A stretch of 64,000 nt of DNA from Pyruvatibacter sp. HU-CL02332 (GTDB lineage: Bacteria > Pseudomonadota > Alphaproteobacteria > CGMCC-115125). The notes beneath the pieces were generated by a model. It had not been told where the DNA came from. It was given only the letters and a program-made list of their open reading frames with translations, and did not search any database. A program made the position numbers and the translations under genes. Where the stretch lies: NCBI RefSeq assembly GCF_040362765.1, contig NZ_BAABWK010000001.1, positions 1 through 64,000 on the forward strand, written 5' to 3'. How positions within the stretch are numbered: the first letter of the stretch is position 1; the number at the start of each line of letters is the position of its first letter. Shown here piece by piece: positions 18,733 to 27,857 of the stretch.

Positions 18733-19926
18733 ATGACCTTCCTGATCGACCTTGTCACCTTAGAACTCAGCGCGCTCACAGCACTGGCACTCCTCGCCTG
18801 GATTTACCTCACATGGATGAGGGCGGGATTCTGGAAGGCCGACATATGGTTAAAGCCCGAACCATCCTCCTTGGCCCCGGTAAAGTCGTCCGTTGCAGCG
18901 GTTATTCCCGCACGGGACGAAGCTGAAACAATTGCCACCACCCTCGCGTCGCTGACCGCACAATCCTTCTCGGGCACTCTTAAAATCTATGTTGTGGACG
19001 ATCAGAGTACCGATGGGACCGGTGACATTGCCCGTGCCGCATCCACGGAAAACATTGCCGTTGAAGTAATCAATGGCACTGATCTGCCTGAAGGCTGGAG
19101 CGGCAAGGTCTGGGCCATGTCCCAGGGAGTGGCATCAGCCTCTGCCGGGTCAGACATGCCCGACTACATCCTGCTGACAGATGCCGATATTGAATACGCG
19201 CCCCATGTGCTCGACAAGATGGTGCGCGCGGCCGACGCCCACTCATATACCTTCGTCTCCCTGATGGCCCGTCTTGATGCCCGTGGTCTTTGGGGGCAGT
19301 TGCTCGTTCCTGCCTTCATCTATTTCTTCCAGCTGATCTACCCCTTCGCCAAGGCCAATACCCGCTACGACAGTCTGGCAGCAGCAGCAGGTGGTTGCTT
19401 TCTTGTGCGCCGAGACGCGCTGGAGGCAGCTGGCGGATTGGCATCCATAAAAAGCGACATCATTGATGATTGTGCCCTTGCCGAAGCCCTGAAGCGGGCA
19501 CGACCTGCACAGGACACATTGACCGCCCTCACCCACGAGGTGCATTCACGCAGAGACAACCGCACCCTGGAAAGCATCTGGAACATGGTTGCCAGAACCG
19601 CTTTCACCCAATTGCGCTATAGCTGGCTAATGCTCGCAGGTGCCCTCATGGGCCTGGTCCTCACATTTCTGGTTCCGGTGTGGGGCCTGTTGTCTTGGGT
19701 ATTCGCTGATGCCGGATGGACTGTTGGCGCAATCTGCATTGCAACCCTTGCCCTCATGGCGCGCACCTACTGGCCGACAGTCCGCATGTACGGACTATCG
19801 CCCATGTGGGCCTTCTCCCTGCCCGCAGCCGCGGTCATCTATGCGGGGGCGACCGCAGCCTCTGCCCTGCGGCATGCACGCGGGTCCGGTGCTCGCTGGA
19901 AGGGCCGCAGTTACCCGGCCACCTAG
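18733..19926 (+). CDS. hpnB: Hopene-associated family 2 glycosyltransferase HpnB
   Basis: 397 aa from the ATG at 18733, chosen because it begins the first membrane segment (residues about 3-23). A GT-A domain follows with AAVIPARDEAETI, VVDDQSTDGT and the metal-binding LTDADI. Several C-terminal membrane helices follow (from about residue 300). HpnB is always found with hopanoid genes and is thought to add a sugar to the hopanoid polyol, though its exact product is not established. It is transcribed away from hpnC and converges on hpnA 13 nt later. Confidence 0.9.
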   Translation: MTFLIDLVTLELSALTALALLAWIYLTWMRAGFWKADIWLKPEPSSLAPVKSSVAAVIPARDEAETIATTLASLTAQSFSGTLKIYVVDDQSTDGTGDIARAASTENIAVEVINGTDLPEGWSGKVWAMSQGVASASAGSDMPDYILLTDADIEYAPHVLDKMVRAADAHSYTFVSLMARLDARGLWGQLLVPAFIYFFQLIYPFAKANTRYDSLAAAAGGCFLVRRDALEAAGGLASIKSDIIDDCALAEALKRARPAQDTLTALTHEVHSRRDNRTLESIWNMVARTAFTQLRYSWLMLAGALMGLVLTFLVPVWGLLSWVFADAGWTVGAICIATLALMARTYWPTVRMYGLSPMWAFSLPAAAVIYAGATAASALRHARGSGARWKGRSYPAT

Positions 19927-19939
19927 TGCCCCAAAGGCC

Positions 19940-20947
19940 TCAGCCCTTCCGCCCGCTCCACAGACCTTCAGCTTCAAACCAATTGAGCAGATCACTGAGC
20001 GTTTCATCGAGGCTATGACGTGGGGACGGAAGAAATTTCCGCGCGGCCTGCATATCAAACTGTATCGGGCGGCGGGCAAGCTTTACGCCGGTCAACGGTG
20101 CCTTGGGCGGCTTCCCGGTCAAACGGGTCGCCACGAACTCATCCGCATAGGCAAAGGCCTGCGCAACAAAGCCCGGAACTTTACTCCTGGGCATGGCAAC
20201 ACCACTTACAGCCTCAAGACGTTGCAGTAGATCTGATAGCTGCAGGTTCTCACCGCCTAGGAACAGTCCATGACGTGGTACGTCGATATCCAGCATCGCC
20301 ACGATGCTTGCCGCCATGTCCCGTGCATCCGCAATGTTCATCCAGGTTTCCAGATAGGCCGGCGTTCGCCCCGACACAAAGTCCAGGACCATCTGGCTCG
20401 GCGGCGTGAGACCAATGTCCCCGGGGCCAAGCGGCATTGTAGGAATGGCGATGCGCACAGGCAGACCATCATCATAGGCCTGCCGTGCCGCCGCCTCAGC
20501 CAACCACTTGGAGCGCGGATACGCACCCAGCATGTCCTCCACGTCGGGCAGGTCAGCTTCAGTTACTGTCCGCGGCACGCCCCCGCCTGCCCCGGCAATC
20601 CGCGTCGTGAGCGAAGACACATGGACGAACGCAGACACTTCTTGCGCCTTGGCTGCATCAAGCATCATCTGCGTGCCGGTATGATTGACCCGGGCGAAAT
20701 CCTGCATATCCGATGACCACAGATGCGGGATTGCCGCCAGATGGATGATCCGCGCGACACCGTTGCAGGCAGACGCTACGGTTTGCTCATCAGTGACTGA
20801 ACCCAGAACCCACTCGGCACCCGATTGCCTATCGTCTGGCTGCCTATCAAGCACGCGAACCGGACAGCCGCCTGCAAGTAGGCAATCAACCACATGGCGC
20901 CCAAGAAAACCGGCGCCGCCTGTAACCAGCGTAAGGTTGGCAGTCAT
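19940..20947 (-). CDS. hpnA: Hopanoid-associated sugar epimerase HpnA (extended SDR)
   Basis: 335 aa from the ATG at 20947, which overlaps the upstream gene's stop as ATGA. The Rossmann motif TGGAGFLGRHV lies at residues 8-18 and the active-site YPRSK (Tyr-x3-Lys) lies in the middle. HpnA is an NAD(P)-dependent sugar epimerase/dehydrogenase-like protein found in hpn loci; its substrate is not settled. It is the fourth gene of hpnM-sulfotransferase-propeller-hpnA. The frame is open another 20 codons upstream but that part lies inside the preceding gene. Confidence 0.9.
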   Translation of the reverse strand: MTANLTLVTGGAGFLGRHVVDCLLAGGCPVRVLDRQPDDRQSGAEWVLGSVTDEQTVASACNGVARIIHLAAIPHLWSSDMQDFARVNHTGTQMMLDAAKAQEVSAFVHVSSLTTRIAGAGGGVPRTVTEADLPDVEDMLGAYPRSKWLAEAAARQAYDDGLPVRIAIPTMPLGPGDIGLTPPSQMVLDFVSGRTPAYLETWMNIADARDMAASIVAMLDIDVPRHGLFLGGENLQLSDLLQRLEAVSGVAMPRSKVPGFVAQAFAYADEFVATRLTGKPPKAPLTGVKLARRPIQFDMQAARKFLPSPRHSLDETLSDLLNWFEAEGLWSGRKG

Positions 20948-22128
20948 TGCTGGGCCGCCGATTGTGGAGGTTGATGCGGGCTGCAAATGCCCAAACCGGC
21001 ATCCCATGCTGAAGACACAACAATCTGATCACCGAGCATCACAGCTGATGTCGCAGCACCCGGCATGGTTCCAGACGGACCTGCAATGGTCTGTTGTGAC
21101 CCACCATCGGCGGATGAAATGACAACGCTGCTTTCAGGCAGATTGCCCCACCCATTGATATGCAGGAACAACGCAAAAGGGTCAGGATGGACAGCTGTTA
21201 CGCTACTGCCATCAGGCGCAAGACTGACATTGTCTGGCCCACCCTCAAAAGATACGACCACATTCGGGTCGGTGTTTCCTTCAAGCAGCGCCTGTTTGTC
21301 GAAAACGCGAAGTACCTGGTCTCTCGAGGCAGTCATCAGCAGTGAGGCGCCATCTGGGGAAACCGCTACACCATTTGCAAACGCGACATCGTCAAGAACC
21401 GGCTGGGCATCCACCTGCCCGTCATCAAACCTAGATAACCGAAGGCCCGAACTGCGGGGTTGAAACACCCGCTCGGCCCAAACACCCCATGCACCACAAC
21501 GGCTTTGGTCATAGGTGAAGACGGCGGTTGACGCATCCAGCAACGCAACATCATTGGCTCTGCAATATGCCTCGCCACTGCCACGACCAATCAAGGCAAG
21601 TGATTGAGCATCAAGATCAAACAACAACAAGTCGGCGGCTGATGCATCGTGCATGTCTGTCAGGCGGTTGACCACAGCAAGCCGTGACGTCTCACCATCG
21701 TCAAACAACCCAATGCCATGCGGATGTAACAAGAGAGACTCCGGAACCCGCACATCGAGCGTCTTAACCGGCAGAGAGACATCTTCATCACGTATCGAGG
21801 TCAACCGATCAACGTACAGGGAGAAAAGGCCTCCACCAGGAGGCTCCGACCCATTCTCCATTGCACGCATTGCGGCAAACCGGTCATAGGCGCTGAGGAT
21901 AAGCCGACCATTGCGCACATCATACGCCATGTCCTCAATCCCAAAGATGGATTGACCCGCCTCATCAATGACTGACACAGGCCTGCACATATAGTCAGAA
22001 AACAGAACATCTTGAGATTTGGCAGGCACGGCTGTCAGCATGACCGCAAGGGTGCAAAGTGCAGCGCGATGCATGCGCTTTGAACGAAGCACCAGCCGGG
22101 TCAGAGGGTCATCAAGTTTGCGCAACAT
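20944..22128 (-). CDS. Exported paraoxonase/SMP-30-like beta-propeller protein
   Basis: 394 aa. A Lys/Arg-rich N-terminus and hydrophobic core (RAALCTLAVMLTAVPAKSQD, about 20-39) predict a signal peptide, so it should act in the periplasm. The remainder looks like a six-bladed propeller of the paraoxonase/gluconolactonase group: LHPHGIGLFDD, CRANDVALLDAS, FANGVAVSPDGASLL and GGPDNVSLAPDGS are spaced like the calcium-ligand Asn/Asp and His positions of paraoxonases. A lactonase or esterase role is plausible; the substrate is unknown. It lies 24 nt after the sulfotransferase and overlaps hpnA by 4 nt, so it is translationally tied to hopanoid genes. It is not one of the named hpn genes. A start at residue 19 (22074) is possible. 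Confidence 0.75.
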   Translation of the reverse strand: MLRKLDDPLTRLVLRSKRMHRAALCTLAVMLTAVPAKSQDVLFSDYMCRPVSVIDEAGQSIFGIEDMAYDVRNGRLILSAYDRFAAMRAMENGSEPPGGGLFSLYVDRLTSIRDEDVSLPVKTLDVRVPESLLLHPHGIGLFDDGETSRLAVVNRLTDMHDASAADLLLFDLDAQSLALIGRGSGEAYCRANDVALLDASTAVFTYDQSRCGAWGVWAERVFQPRSSGLRLSRFDDGQVDAQPVLDDVAFANGVAVSPDGASLLMTASRDQVLRVFDKQALLEGNTDPNVVVSFEGGPDNVSLAPDGSSVTAVHPDPFALFLHINGWGNLPESSVVISSADGGSQQTIAGPSGTMPGAATSAVMLGDQIVVSSAWDAGLGICSPHQPPQSAAQQ

Positions 22129-22152
22129 CAGCTACTGAAGATCTCGCAGTCT

Positions 22153-23238
22153 CTACCGCCCCGGGCGCTTATACCCGCCCTGCTCGACGAAAGCGCCGAG
22201 TCGGCCTTCGACCAGAGCAGCAGATTTGTCCGAGTAGTCAAACCGGTTCTTCTCGAACCCGGCAACCGATCGCAGATACGCTTCAAACCGAGGACGCACG
22301 GAATTGAACCCGGGAAGCCCAAGCTTTGTGTAGACGCGCTCAAGCTCTTCGATGGGGCTCTCGTCCAGGTTCTCATAGGCAATCTCTACTCGCTGCGCTT
22401 CCGGGATCGACGGCCACTGCGCCTCAATCAGCCCCATGATGCGTTCGTATACTGACAGAACAGCCTCATCAATATCCACGTGGTCATAAGGCTGCAGCGC
22501 CAGCTGCTTGAAGAGCTTGGCATAGAAGTTCCGCATGCTTTCAAACACTTCATACGGATTGCGCCGAATGTGGATAAACAGCGCATCCGGATAGAGCCTG
22601 TGCAGCATTTCAACCCGGCTCGTATAGACCGGGTTCTTGATCAAAAGTCGCTTGCGATCCTGTTGAAGCCAGAGCTTGCGCATGAAGTAGGTGAAAGTGT
22701 CCTGCCACTCCTCCACTTCGCTTTCAGTGCACCCGTCAAAAAACAGACCACGGGAGACATGATGGTCGAATGCCTTGGGGAAATAGATGCCGTGATAAAA
22801 TGAAAGCGGCGACATATTCGCCAATGCAATTTCATCTTCCTGCGGCGAGTCCGGCCGAACCGGAATGTTGTCGATGTACCGTGTTTCCGGAAGTGCCCTG
22901 TCAATGACAGGCTTCAGCAAACGGCCAAGCAACAACATGTCCCAGGGCAGGCCCGTAGCAACCGGCGGCACAAAGCCGAAATCATCCTGCACCATGAGAT
23001 TGTACAGATGTGTCGTGCCGCTACGCCAATGTCCGACAATGAAAACGGGGGGTGGCATGTCACCAGAAGACTTCAACTGCGCATTTGTATAAATCTTCTC
23101 GACAGCAGAAATCGGCGCACGGCCGATCACAGCACCCAACAATCCAACCACACTCGGCATGGATTTCAGAGGCACACCGCCACTGTTCGCGAGCACTGAC
23201 GCCAGTGTCCCGTAATTGCTACCATTGAGAGGGTGCAT
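22153..23238 (-). CDS. PAPS-dependent sulfotransferase in the hopanoid operon
   Basis: 361 aa. The 5'-phosphosulfate-binding loop is IVGHWRSGTTHLYNL (67-81) and the 3'-phosphate site is FIHIRRNPYEVFESM (221-235), the two defining motifs of PAPS sulfotransferases. The PQEDE segment (132-136) is typical of the Sulfotransfer_3 type. It starts 2 nt after the hpnM stop and is followed at 24 nt by the propeller gene, then hpnA, so it is inside a hopanoid transcript. No signal peptide, so it is cytosolic. Family knowledge gives sulfate transfer to a hydroxyl or amine; a hopanoid polyol as acceptor is my inference from position. Not one of the named hpn genes. Confidence 0.85.
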   Translation of the reverse strand: MHPLNGSNYGTLASVLANSGGVPLKSMPSVVGLLGAVIGRAPISAVEKIYTNAQLKSSGDMPPPVFIVGHWRSGTTHLYNLMVQDDFGFVPPVATGLPWDMLLLGRLLKPVIDRALPETRYIDNIPVRPDSPQEDEIALANMSPLSFYHGIYFPKAFDHHVSRGLFFDGCTESEVEEWQDTFTYFMRKLWLQQDRKRLLIKNPVYTSRVEMLHRLYPDALFIHIRRNPYEVFESMRNFYAKLFKQLALQPYDHVDIDEAVLSVYERIMGLIEAQWPSIPEAQRVEIAYENLDESPIEELERVYTKLGLPGFNSVRPRFEAYLRSVAGFEKNRFDYSDKSAALVEGRLGAFVEQGGYKRPGR

Positions 23239-23240
23239 TG

Positions 23241-23912
23241 CTATTCCGCATCAACCGCTATCTGTGCGGCCTTCTTGTTAAGGGCATCCGCCAATACATC
23301 GGCGCCCTGCCTGGCCAATGAGGACAATTCCGAGCGTCGCCGCGCCGCCTCGCTCACACCATTATACTGGACATCGGCAATTCCCGTTGTCCCGTCTTTG
23401 GTGGTTGCAACCACATAGACCAGTTGAACGGGCTCACCGGACTTGCGAACAAGCTGTGTTTCCACGACGACAGATCCGCGAGGGCCCGCAGAACTACCTA
23501 CAGTCTCGAAACTGATCGGGAGTGGCTTTCCAAATCGACTTAGATAATTCGAGACAACGAACGCACGATAGGCGGCTACAACGCTTGCCTTTTGTTCTGC
23601 CTCATATCCACGAAACGTCGAAGGACCTATGGACTGAGCAGTCAGGGCCGGCAGGTAATAGGTGTCATCCACGACACCGGCAATATAGTCGGATGCACCC
23701 TCAGCGCCCAACTCCTGAGCATTCTGCATGAGATGATTGAGCCCATCATGCAGCTTTTCAACCACCACCACTGCCGCGGCACCAGAGTTCACCATTTGGT
23801 CCTGGGCAACCGCCGCGCCGGACATCGTGCCAAAAGAAAGTAACGTCAAAGCGGCGAGGATTGACCCGAATTGGCGTCTCATCTGCTGCTGCATTGTCGC
23901 AAGGGCTGTCAT
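23241..23912 (-). CDS. hpnM: HpnM, MlaC/Ttg2D-family periplasmic phospholipid-binding protein
   Basis: 223 aa. The start at 23912 has AGGA 7-8 nt upstream. A signal peptide (hydrophobic core about 17-31, ending VAQD) precedes a toluene-tolerance/MlaC domain with the characteristic YYLPALTAQSIG and FVVSNYLSRFG segments. In the hopanoid context this is HpnM, thought to help lipid movement between membranes together with HpnN. It heads the leftward transcript hpnM-sulfotransferase-propeller-hpnA and is divergent from hpnN. Confidence 0.88.
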   Translation of the reverse strand: MTALATMQQQMRRQFGSILAALTLLSFGTMSGAAVAQDQMVNSGAAAVVVVEKLHDGLNHLMQNAQELGAEGASDYIAGVVDDTYYLPALTAQSIGPSTFRGYEAEQKASVVAAYRAFVVSNYLSRFGKPLPISFETVGSSAGPRGSVVVETQLVRKSGEPVQLVYVVATTKDGTTGIADVQYNGVSEAARRRSELSSLARQGADVLADALNKKAAQIAVDAE

Positions 23913-24023
23913 AGAATCGTCCTGTTTTATCGCATTGTGCTACCAGCACCTGACGGCTTGCCGAAGCCACACTGGTTTTGCACCCGCCATGTATGATCAC
24001 CATCAAAGATGCACCATAGCTGA
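23913..24023. promoter_or_regulatory. Divergent hpnM / hpnN promoter region
   Basis: 111 bases between the divergently read hpnM and hpnN starts. This must carry promoters for hpnN and for the hpnM-sulfotransferase-propeller-hpnA transcript. No repeat or known operator is evident. Confidence 0.45.
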
Positions 24024-26582
24024 ATGGCTCAAATTCTAGCGACTCTCGTCACCATCATAACCCGCTTCCCGGTTTTTACCCTTCTAGGGCTTATGCTTGG
24101 CACATTTGCGGCAGGATTCTACGCGACCACTCAATTTCGTGTGAATACCGACCAATCCTCGCTCATCGCCCCAAATTCAGAGTTTCAACAGCGGTTTGAT
24201 CGCTTTCGAGATGCCTTCCCGACTTACCGCCGCACAACACTGGTAGTGGTGGAATCAGCCTCACGCTCTGCAGCTGCCAACGGCGCAGCTGACCTGGCTG
24301 AGGCTTTGGAAGCGCGTGAGGACATCTTTCGATCGATATTCACAACGGCCGCCATGCCCTTCTTCCTGCAGAACGGGCTCCTGTACCTCGATACCGAAGA
24401 CGTCGCATCGCAGCTCGATGCCTTGGTACAGGCCCAACCCGGCATTGCCATTGTCGCAAATGAAAAAGGGTTGGCTGGCACCCTGAGCCTGCTGCGTCAG
24501 GGACTAACGCAGTTGGATGATACCGGTCAGCTGAATCCCTCCCTGATGGCCCTGGCCAACGACCTGACCCGCGCCGCAAGAACCATTGCTGACGATGCAG
24601 CACCACCTCTGAGATTCAATCTCGGGAGCCTTGGCAGCAACGACGCGCAAACCGCCATCGAACTGATTTCCATTCAGATCCGCGAGGACACTGGCGACTT
24701 CCTATCCCCGCGGGCCAAACTCGACGTGATCCGCGCAACTGCGGTTAACCTTGGCCTTACGCCTGAAAACGGCTTCACCGTCCGACTCACTGGCAACATC
24801 CCTCTGTCAGTCGATGAACTTTCGCAAGTCCGTGAGAGCCTTGGTCTCGCCGGTGCCCTGTCACTCGTGATGCTGGCAGTTGTTCTGGGTCTGGGTGTCC
24901 GGTCGGGTCGCATTGTCAGTGTGATGGTTATGACGCTGGCAGTCGGTGGTGTCTGGTCCATGGCCTGGGCCATGTTCAGTGTCGGCGAAGTCAACCTGCT
25001 GTCGGCCAGCTTTGCTGTCCTGTTTGTTGGACTGGGGATCGACTTCGCAATCCATTACGCCCTACGCGCACAGGAAGATGTGGAAAAAGGAATAGCTACC
25101 GGCCCGGCGCTCATCACATCCGCCCAAGATGTAGGGCCCGCCATCGCATTGGGAGCCGTTACGTCCGCTATCGGCTTCCTCTCATTTTTGCCAACCGACT
25201 ACAAAGGCTTTGCAGACCTCGGCGTCATTGCCGGCGGCGGCATGGCATTGGCATTCATCGCCGCACTCACAGTTATTCCTGCCAGCCTTGGCAAATTCGG
25301 CATTCCGGCCCACCGCAATGCAGGCGGGAGTTTTGCCGCCCTGACCAGTCGCGCTTTTGCGATCAGCCAGATCCACGCACGCGGCATTGCCATGGCGGCA
25401 GTTGTCTGCGGCATCGCTTCTGCTGCAATTGCCACCAATGCCCGCTTTGATTTTTCAACCCTAGCTCTCAAGAACAGTCAGTCGGAACCTATACTTGCTC
25501 TTGCTGATCTGCAGGAGCGCGGCATGGCCACCGACTACGCCGCCTATGTGATTGCGCCCTCTCTTGAAGCATCAAGCGATACCGTCACGGCGCTCAAGAC
25601 ACTCCCGACCATGGGGAGTGTACGAACCGCCAACAGCCTCATCCCGACAGACCAAGGTGAGAAGCTGGCTCTGATAGAAGACACAGCATTCCTGTTCTTC
25701 CCCCTCTTCAGCAAGATCAACGGACCAGCGGCTGCCGTGCCCGATAGCCTGTCGTTCCCGATGAATGATGACTCGCATCACGACACCCGAGCCACTCTGG
25801 ACGGCCTTACAACAGCGCTTTCAGCCCTGACACCGACCCAACTGGAAGGACTGAACACAGCTCTTGCAGATCAATTGACGCGAGACCTCAGCAGACTGAC
25901 CGACATCTTTGAAGCGGAACCTGTCACCTCGCTCGACCAAATTCCTGCCCCCGTGAAGGGACGATATCTTTCCGCAGACGGCCAGGCGCTGGTTATTGGC
26001 TTGCCAAAAGGTGACGTAACCCGGACAGAAGATCTGCGCGCCTTTGTTGCCGACGTAAAATCGCTGTTTCCCGACAGCACCGGCCGCGCTGTTGTCGAAG
26101 CGACCGTGGGAGACATCGTCGTCAACGCATTCGTGACGGCGCTGGTCATTGCTCTGTGTGCAGTGACCCTCATCGTTTTGATGGCCACTGGAAGCTTCAG
26201 GGATACAGCTCTTATCCTGATGCCACTCTTGCTTGCGGCAGTGGCAACTGCAGCAACAGGCGTCCTCATCGACATGCCGTTCAATCAGGCCAACATCATC
26301 GTCCTGCCCCTGATCATGGGGCTGGGCGTGGACAATGGCATCCACGTGTTGATGCGCTACCGCAAGGATAGCTCCCTGGAGAGCCTTCTGAAGTCGTCAA
26401 CGCCACGGGCGATTGTGCTCAGCACACTGACAACCATAGGTGCCTTCGGCGCCCTGAGCGTATCGGTACATGCCGGGACCGCCAGCATGGGCATATTGCT
26501 GACCATCGCCATGCTCTACCTCTTGATCGCAACGGTTTTTGTCTTGCCCGCCCTGCTCAGTCTGGCTGGCAAAAGACGTTAG
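24024..26582 (+). CDS. hpnN: HpnN, hopanoid RND/MMPL-family transporter
   Basis: 852 aa inner-membrane protein with the two-fold RND layout: a helix at 17-37, a large periplasmic loop, a helix bundle at about 265-460, a second loop and a second bundle at about 700-850. The helix-4 and helix-10 type motifs GLGIDFAIHY (near 333) and GLGVDNGIHVLMRY (near 765) carry the buried Asp of proton-coupled RND proteins. Known role in relatives: delivery of hopanoids to the outer membrane. Upstream Shine-Dalgarno is weak. Its last 4 bases overlap the convergent MFS gene. Confidence 0.93.
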   Translation: MAQILATLVTIITRFPVFTLLGLMLGTFAAGFYATTQFRVNTDQSSLIAPNSEFQQRFDRFRDAFPTYRRTTLVVVESASRSAAANGAADLAEALEAREDIFRSIFTTAAMPFFLQNGLLYLDTEDVASQLDALVQAQPGIAIVANEKGLAGTLSLLRQGLTQLDDTGQLNPSLMALANDLTRAARTIADDAAPPLRFNLGSLGSNDAQTAIELISIQIREDTGDFLSPRAKLDVIRATAVNLGLTPENGFTVRLTGNIPLSVDELSQVRESLGLAGALSLVMLAVVLGLGVRSGRIVSVMVMTLAVGGVWSMAWAMFSVGEVNLLSASFAVLFVGLGIDFAIHYALRAQEDVEKGIATGPALITSAQDVGPAIALGAVTSAIGFLSFLPTDYKGFADLGVIAGGGMALAFIAALTVIPASLGKFGIPAHRNAGGSFAALTSRAFAISQIHARGIAMAAVVCGIASAAIATNARFDFSTLALKNSQSEPILALADLQERGMATDYAAYVIAPSLEASSDTVTALKTLPTMGSVRTANSLIPTDQGEKLALIEDTAFLFFPLFSKINGPAAAVPDSLSFPMNDDSHHDTRATLDGLTTALSALTPTQLEGLNTALADQLTRDLSRLTDIFEAEPVTSLDQIPAPVKGRYLSADGQALVIGLPKGDVTRTEDLRAFVADVKSLFPDSTGRAVVEATVGDIVVNAFVTALVIALCAVTLIVLMATGSFRDTALILMPLLLAAVATAATGVLIDMPFNQANIIVLPLIMGLGVDNGIHVLMRYRKDSSLESLLKSSTPRAIVLSTLTTIGAFGALSVSVHAGTASMGILLTIAMLYLLIATVFVLPALLSLAGKRR

Positions 26583-27838
26583 ACAGCACTCGGCTTGTCA
26601 GCGGCTTCGTCCTCTTCCTCCCCGCGCGGATCCAGAACGGCAGCTTCAGGTGACGTCGGTCGTGCAAATCCAACGAAGTCGTCTTTTTCCTCATCGGGCA
26701 CCGCATCGCGCTGGCTCATTCTGTAGAAGGCAAACAGTGCAAGCGCGCCATGCATGGCGGCGGTGAAGGCAAACACGCCGGACGATGTCATCGCCATGGA
26801 CAGGGCTGCCGACACCAAAGGACCAACGGCTGATCCGATACCAAACAGGACCAGCAAGCCGCCGGACACCATGATAAAGTCAGATGACTCGGCATGGTCG
26901 TTCGCATGGGCCACCGAAAGGCCATAGAGCGAAAACGCAGCCACCCCAAAGAGCGACACAAGCCCCAGAGTTACGACGCCGGGTGCACCGAACAGAACAA
27001 TCGCCAAGCCGGCAACTGATCCCAGGGCACCAACACTGCCAATTACAATGCGGCGGTCAATCTGATCCGAGAGTTTGCCAAACGGCCACTGGGCCAAAGC
27101 CCCGGCAACAAGAGCAAGGCTCATGAACAGGGCAACTCCGGACGTATCAAACCCGGTTTCCTGCGCATAGACGGGCCCCAGTGTCCCAAAGCTGCCATTT
27201 GCCATGCCCACCATGAACGCGCCCGCTGCACCAACAGGAGACAGCTTGAAAAGGTGCTTCAGATTGAGCTCCACGCGCGCAGGCACCTCCGGCACGGGAA
27301 GCTTGGTAAGCGACGTTGGAATCAAGGCCAGCGTGAAGAGAATGGCGGACACCGCAAACAAGTCGAGCATCATTGGATCAAACGCCACCAATGACATCTG
27401 GCCGCTTGTCACCGCGAACAGATAAACGATCATGTAAACCGAAAACACACTGCCACGTGTCTCATTGCTGACGCGCGAGTTTAGCCAGCTTTCGATAATC
27501 ATGGCCGCGCCAGCAATCGAGAAGCCTGCTGCAAACCGCAGGACAAACCAGACCTCCGCATGGACCAGCAATCCGTGCAGTAGAATGCCCACAGCGGCGA
27601 TAGACGCGACCACGCCATAGGTCCTGATATGCCCCACCCGGCGCAGCGAAACCGGTATCAGATAACACCCGGCAATAAAGCCAAGGGCGTAGGCAGTCCC
27701 GAATAGGCCAATTGTCAGCGGCGAGAACCCCTCAAGGCCAGCTCTCACGGGCACAAGAATACCCTGTTGCCCGGCCCCCATATACATAAGCAGCGTGGTG
27801 AACAGCAGCACCGAGATAGGCAGAAACGTGTTTTTCAC
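26579..27838 (-). CDS. MFS transporter (YcaD-like)
   Basis: 419 aa from a GTG at 27838, chosen because AGGA lies about 10 nt upstream and the first membrane helix starts at once (NTFLPISVLLFTTLLMYMGAG). Twelve hydrophobic segments in two halves are separated by a loop with NLKHLFKLS; the second half contains the MFS loop motif GKLSDQIDRR. A charged C-terminal tail of about 50 residues ends in EEDEAADKPSAV. Substrate unknown. It converges with hpnN with a 4-base overlap and is divergent from lutA, so a link to lactate use is as likely as one to hopanoids. Confidence 0.8.
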   Translation of the reverse strand: MKNTFLPISVLLFTTLLMYMGAGQQGILVPVRAGLEGFSPLTIGLFGTAYALGFIAGCYLIPVSLRRVGHIRTYGVVASIAAVGILLHGLLVHAEVWFVLRFAAGFSIAGAAMIIESWLNSRVSNETRGSVFSVYMIVYLFAVTSGQMSLVAFDPMMLDLFAVSAILFTLALIPTSLTKLPVPEVPARVELNLKHLFKLSPVGAAGAFMVGMANGSFGTLGPVYAQETGFDTSGVALFMSLALVAGALAQWPFGKLSDQIDRRIVIGSVGALGSVAGLAIVLFGAPGVVTLGLVSLFGVAAFSLYGLSVAHANDHAESSDFIMVSGGLLVLFGIGSAVGPLVSAALSMAMTSSGVFAFTAAMHGALALFAFYRMSQRDAVPDEEKDDFVGFARPTSPEAAVLDPRGEEEDEAADKPSAV

Positions 27839-27857
27839 TGTGGGAATTCCTGAAACC

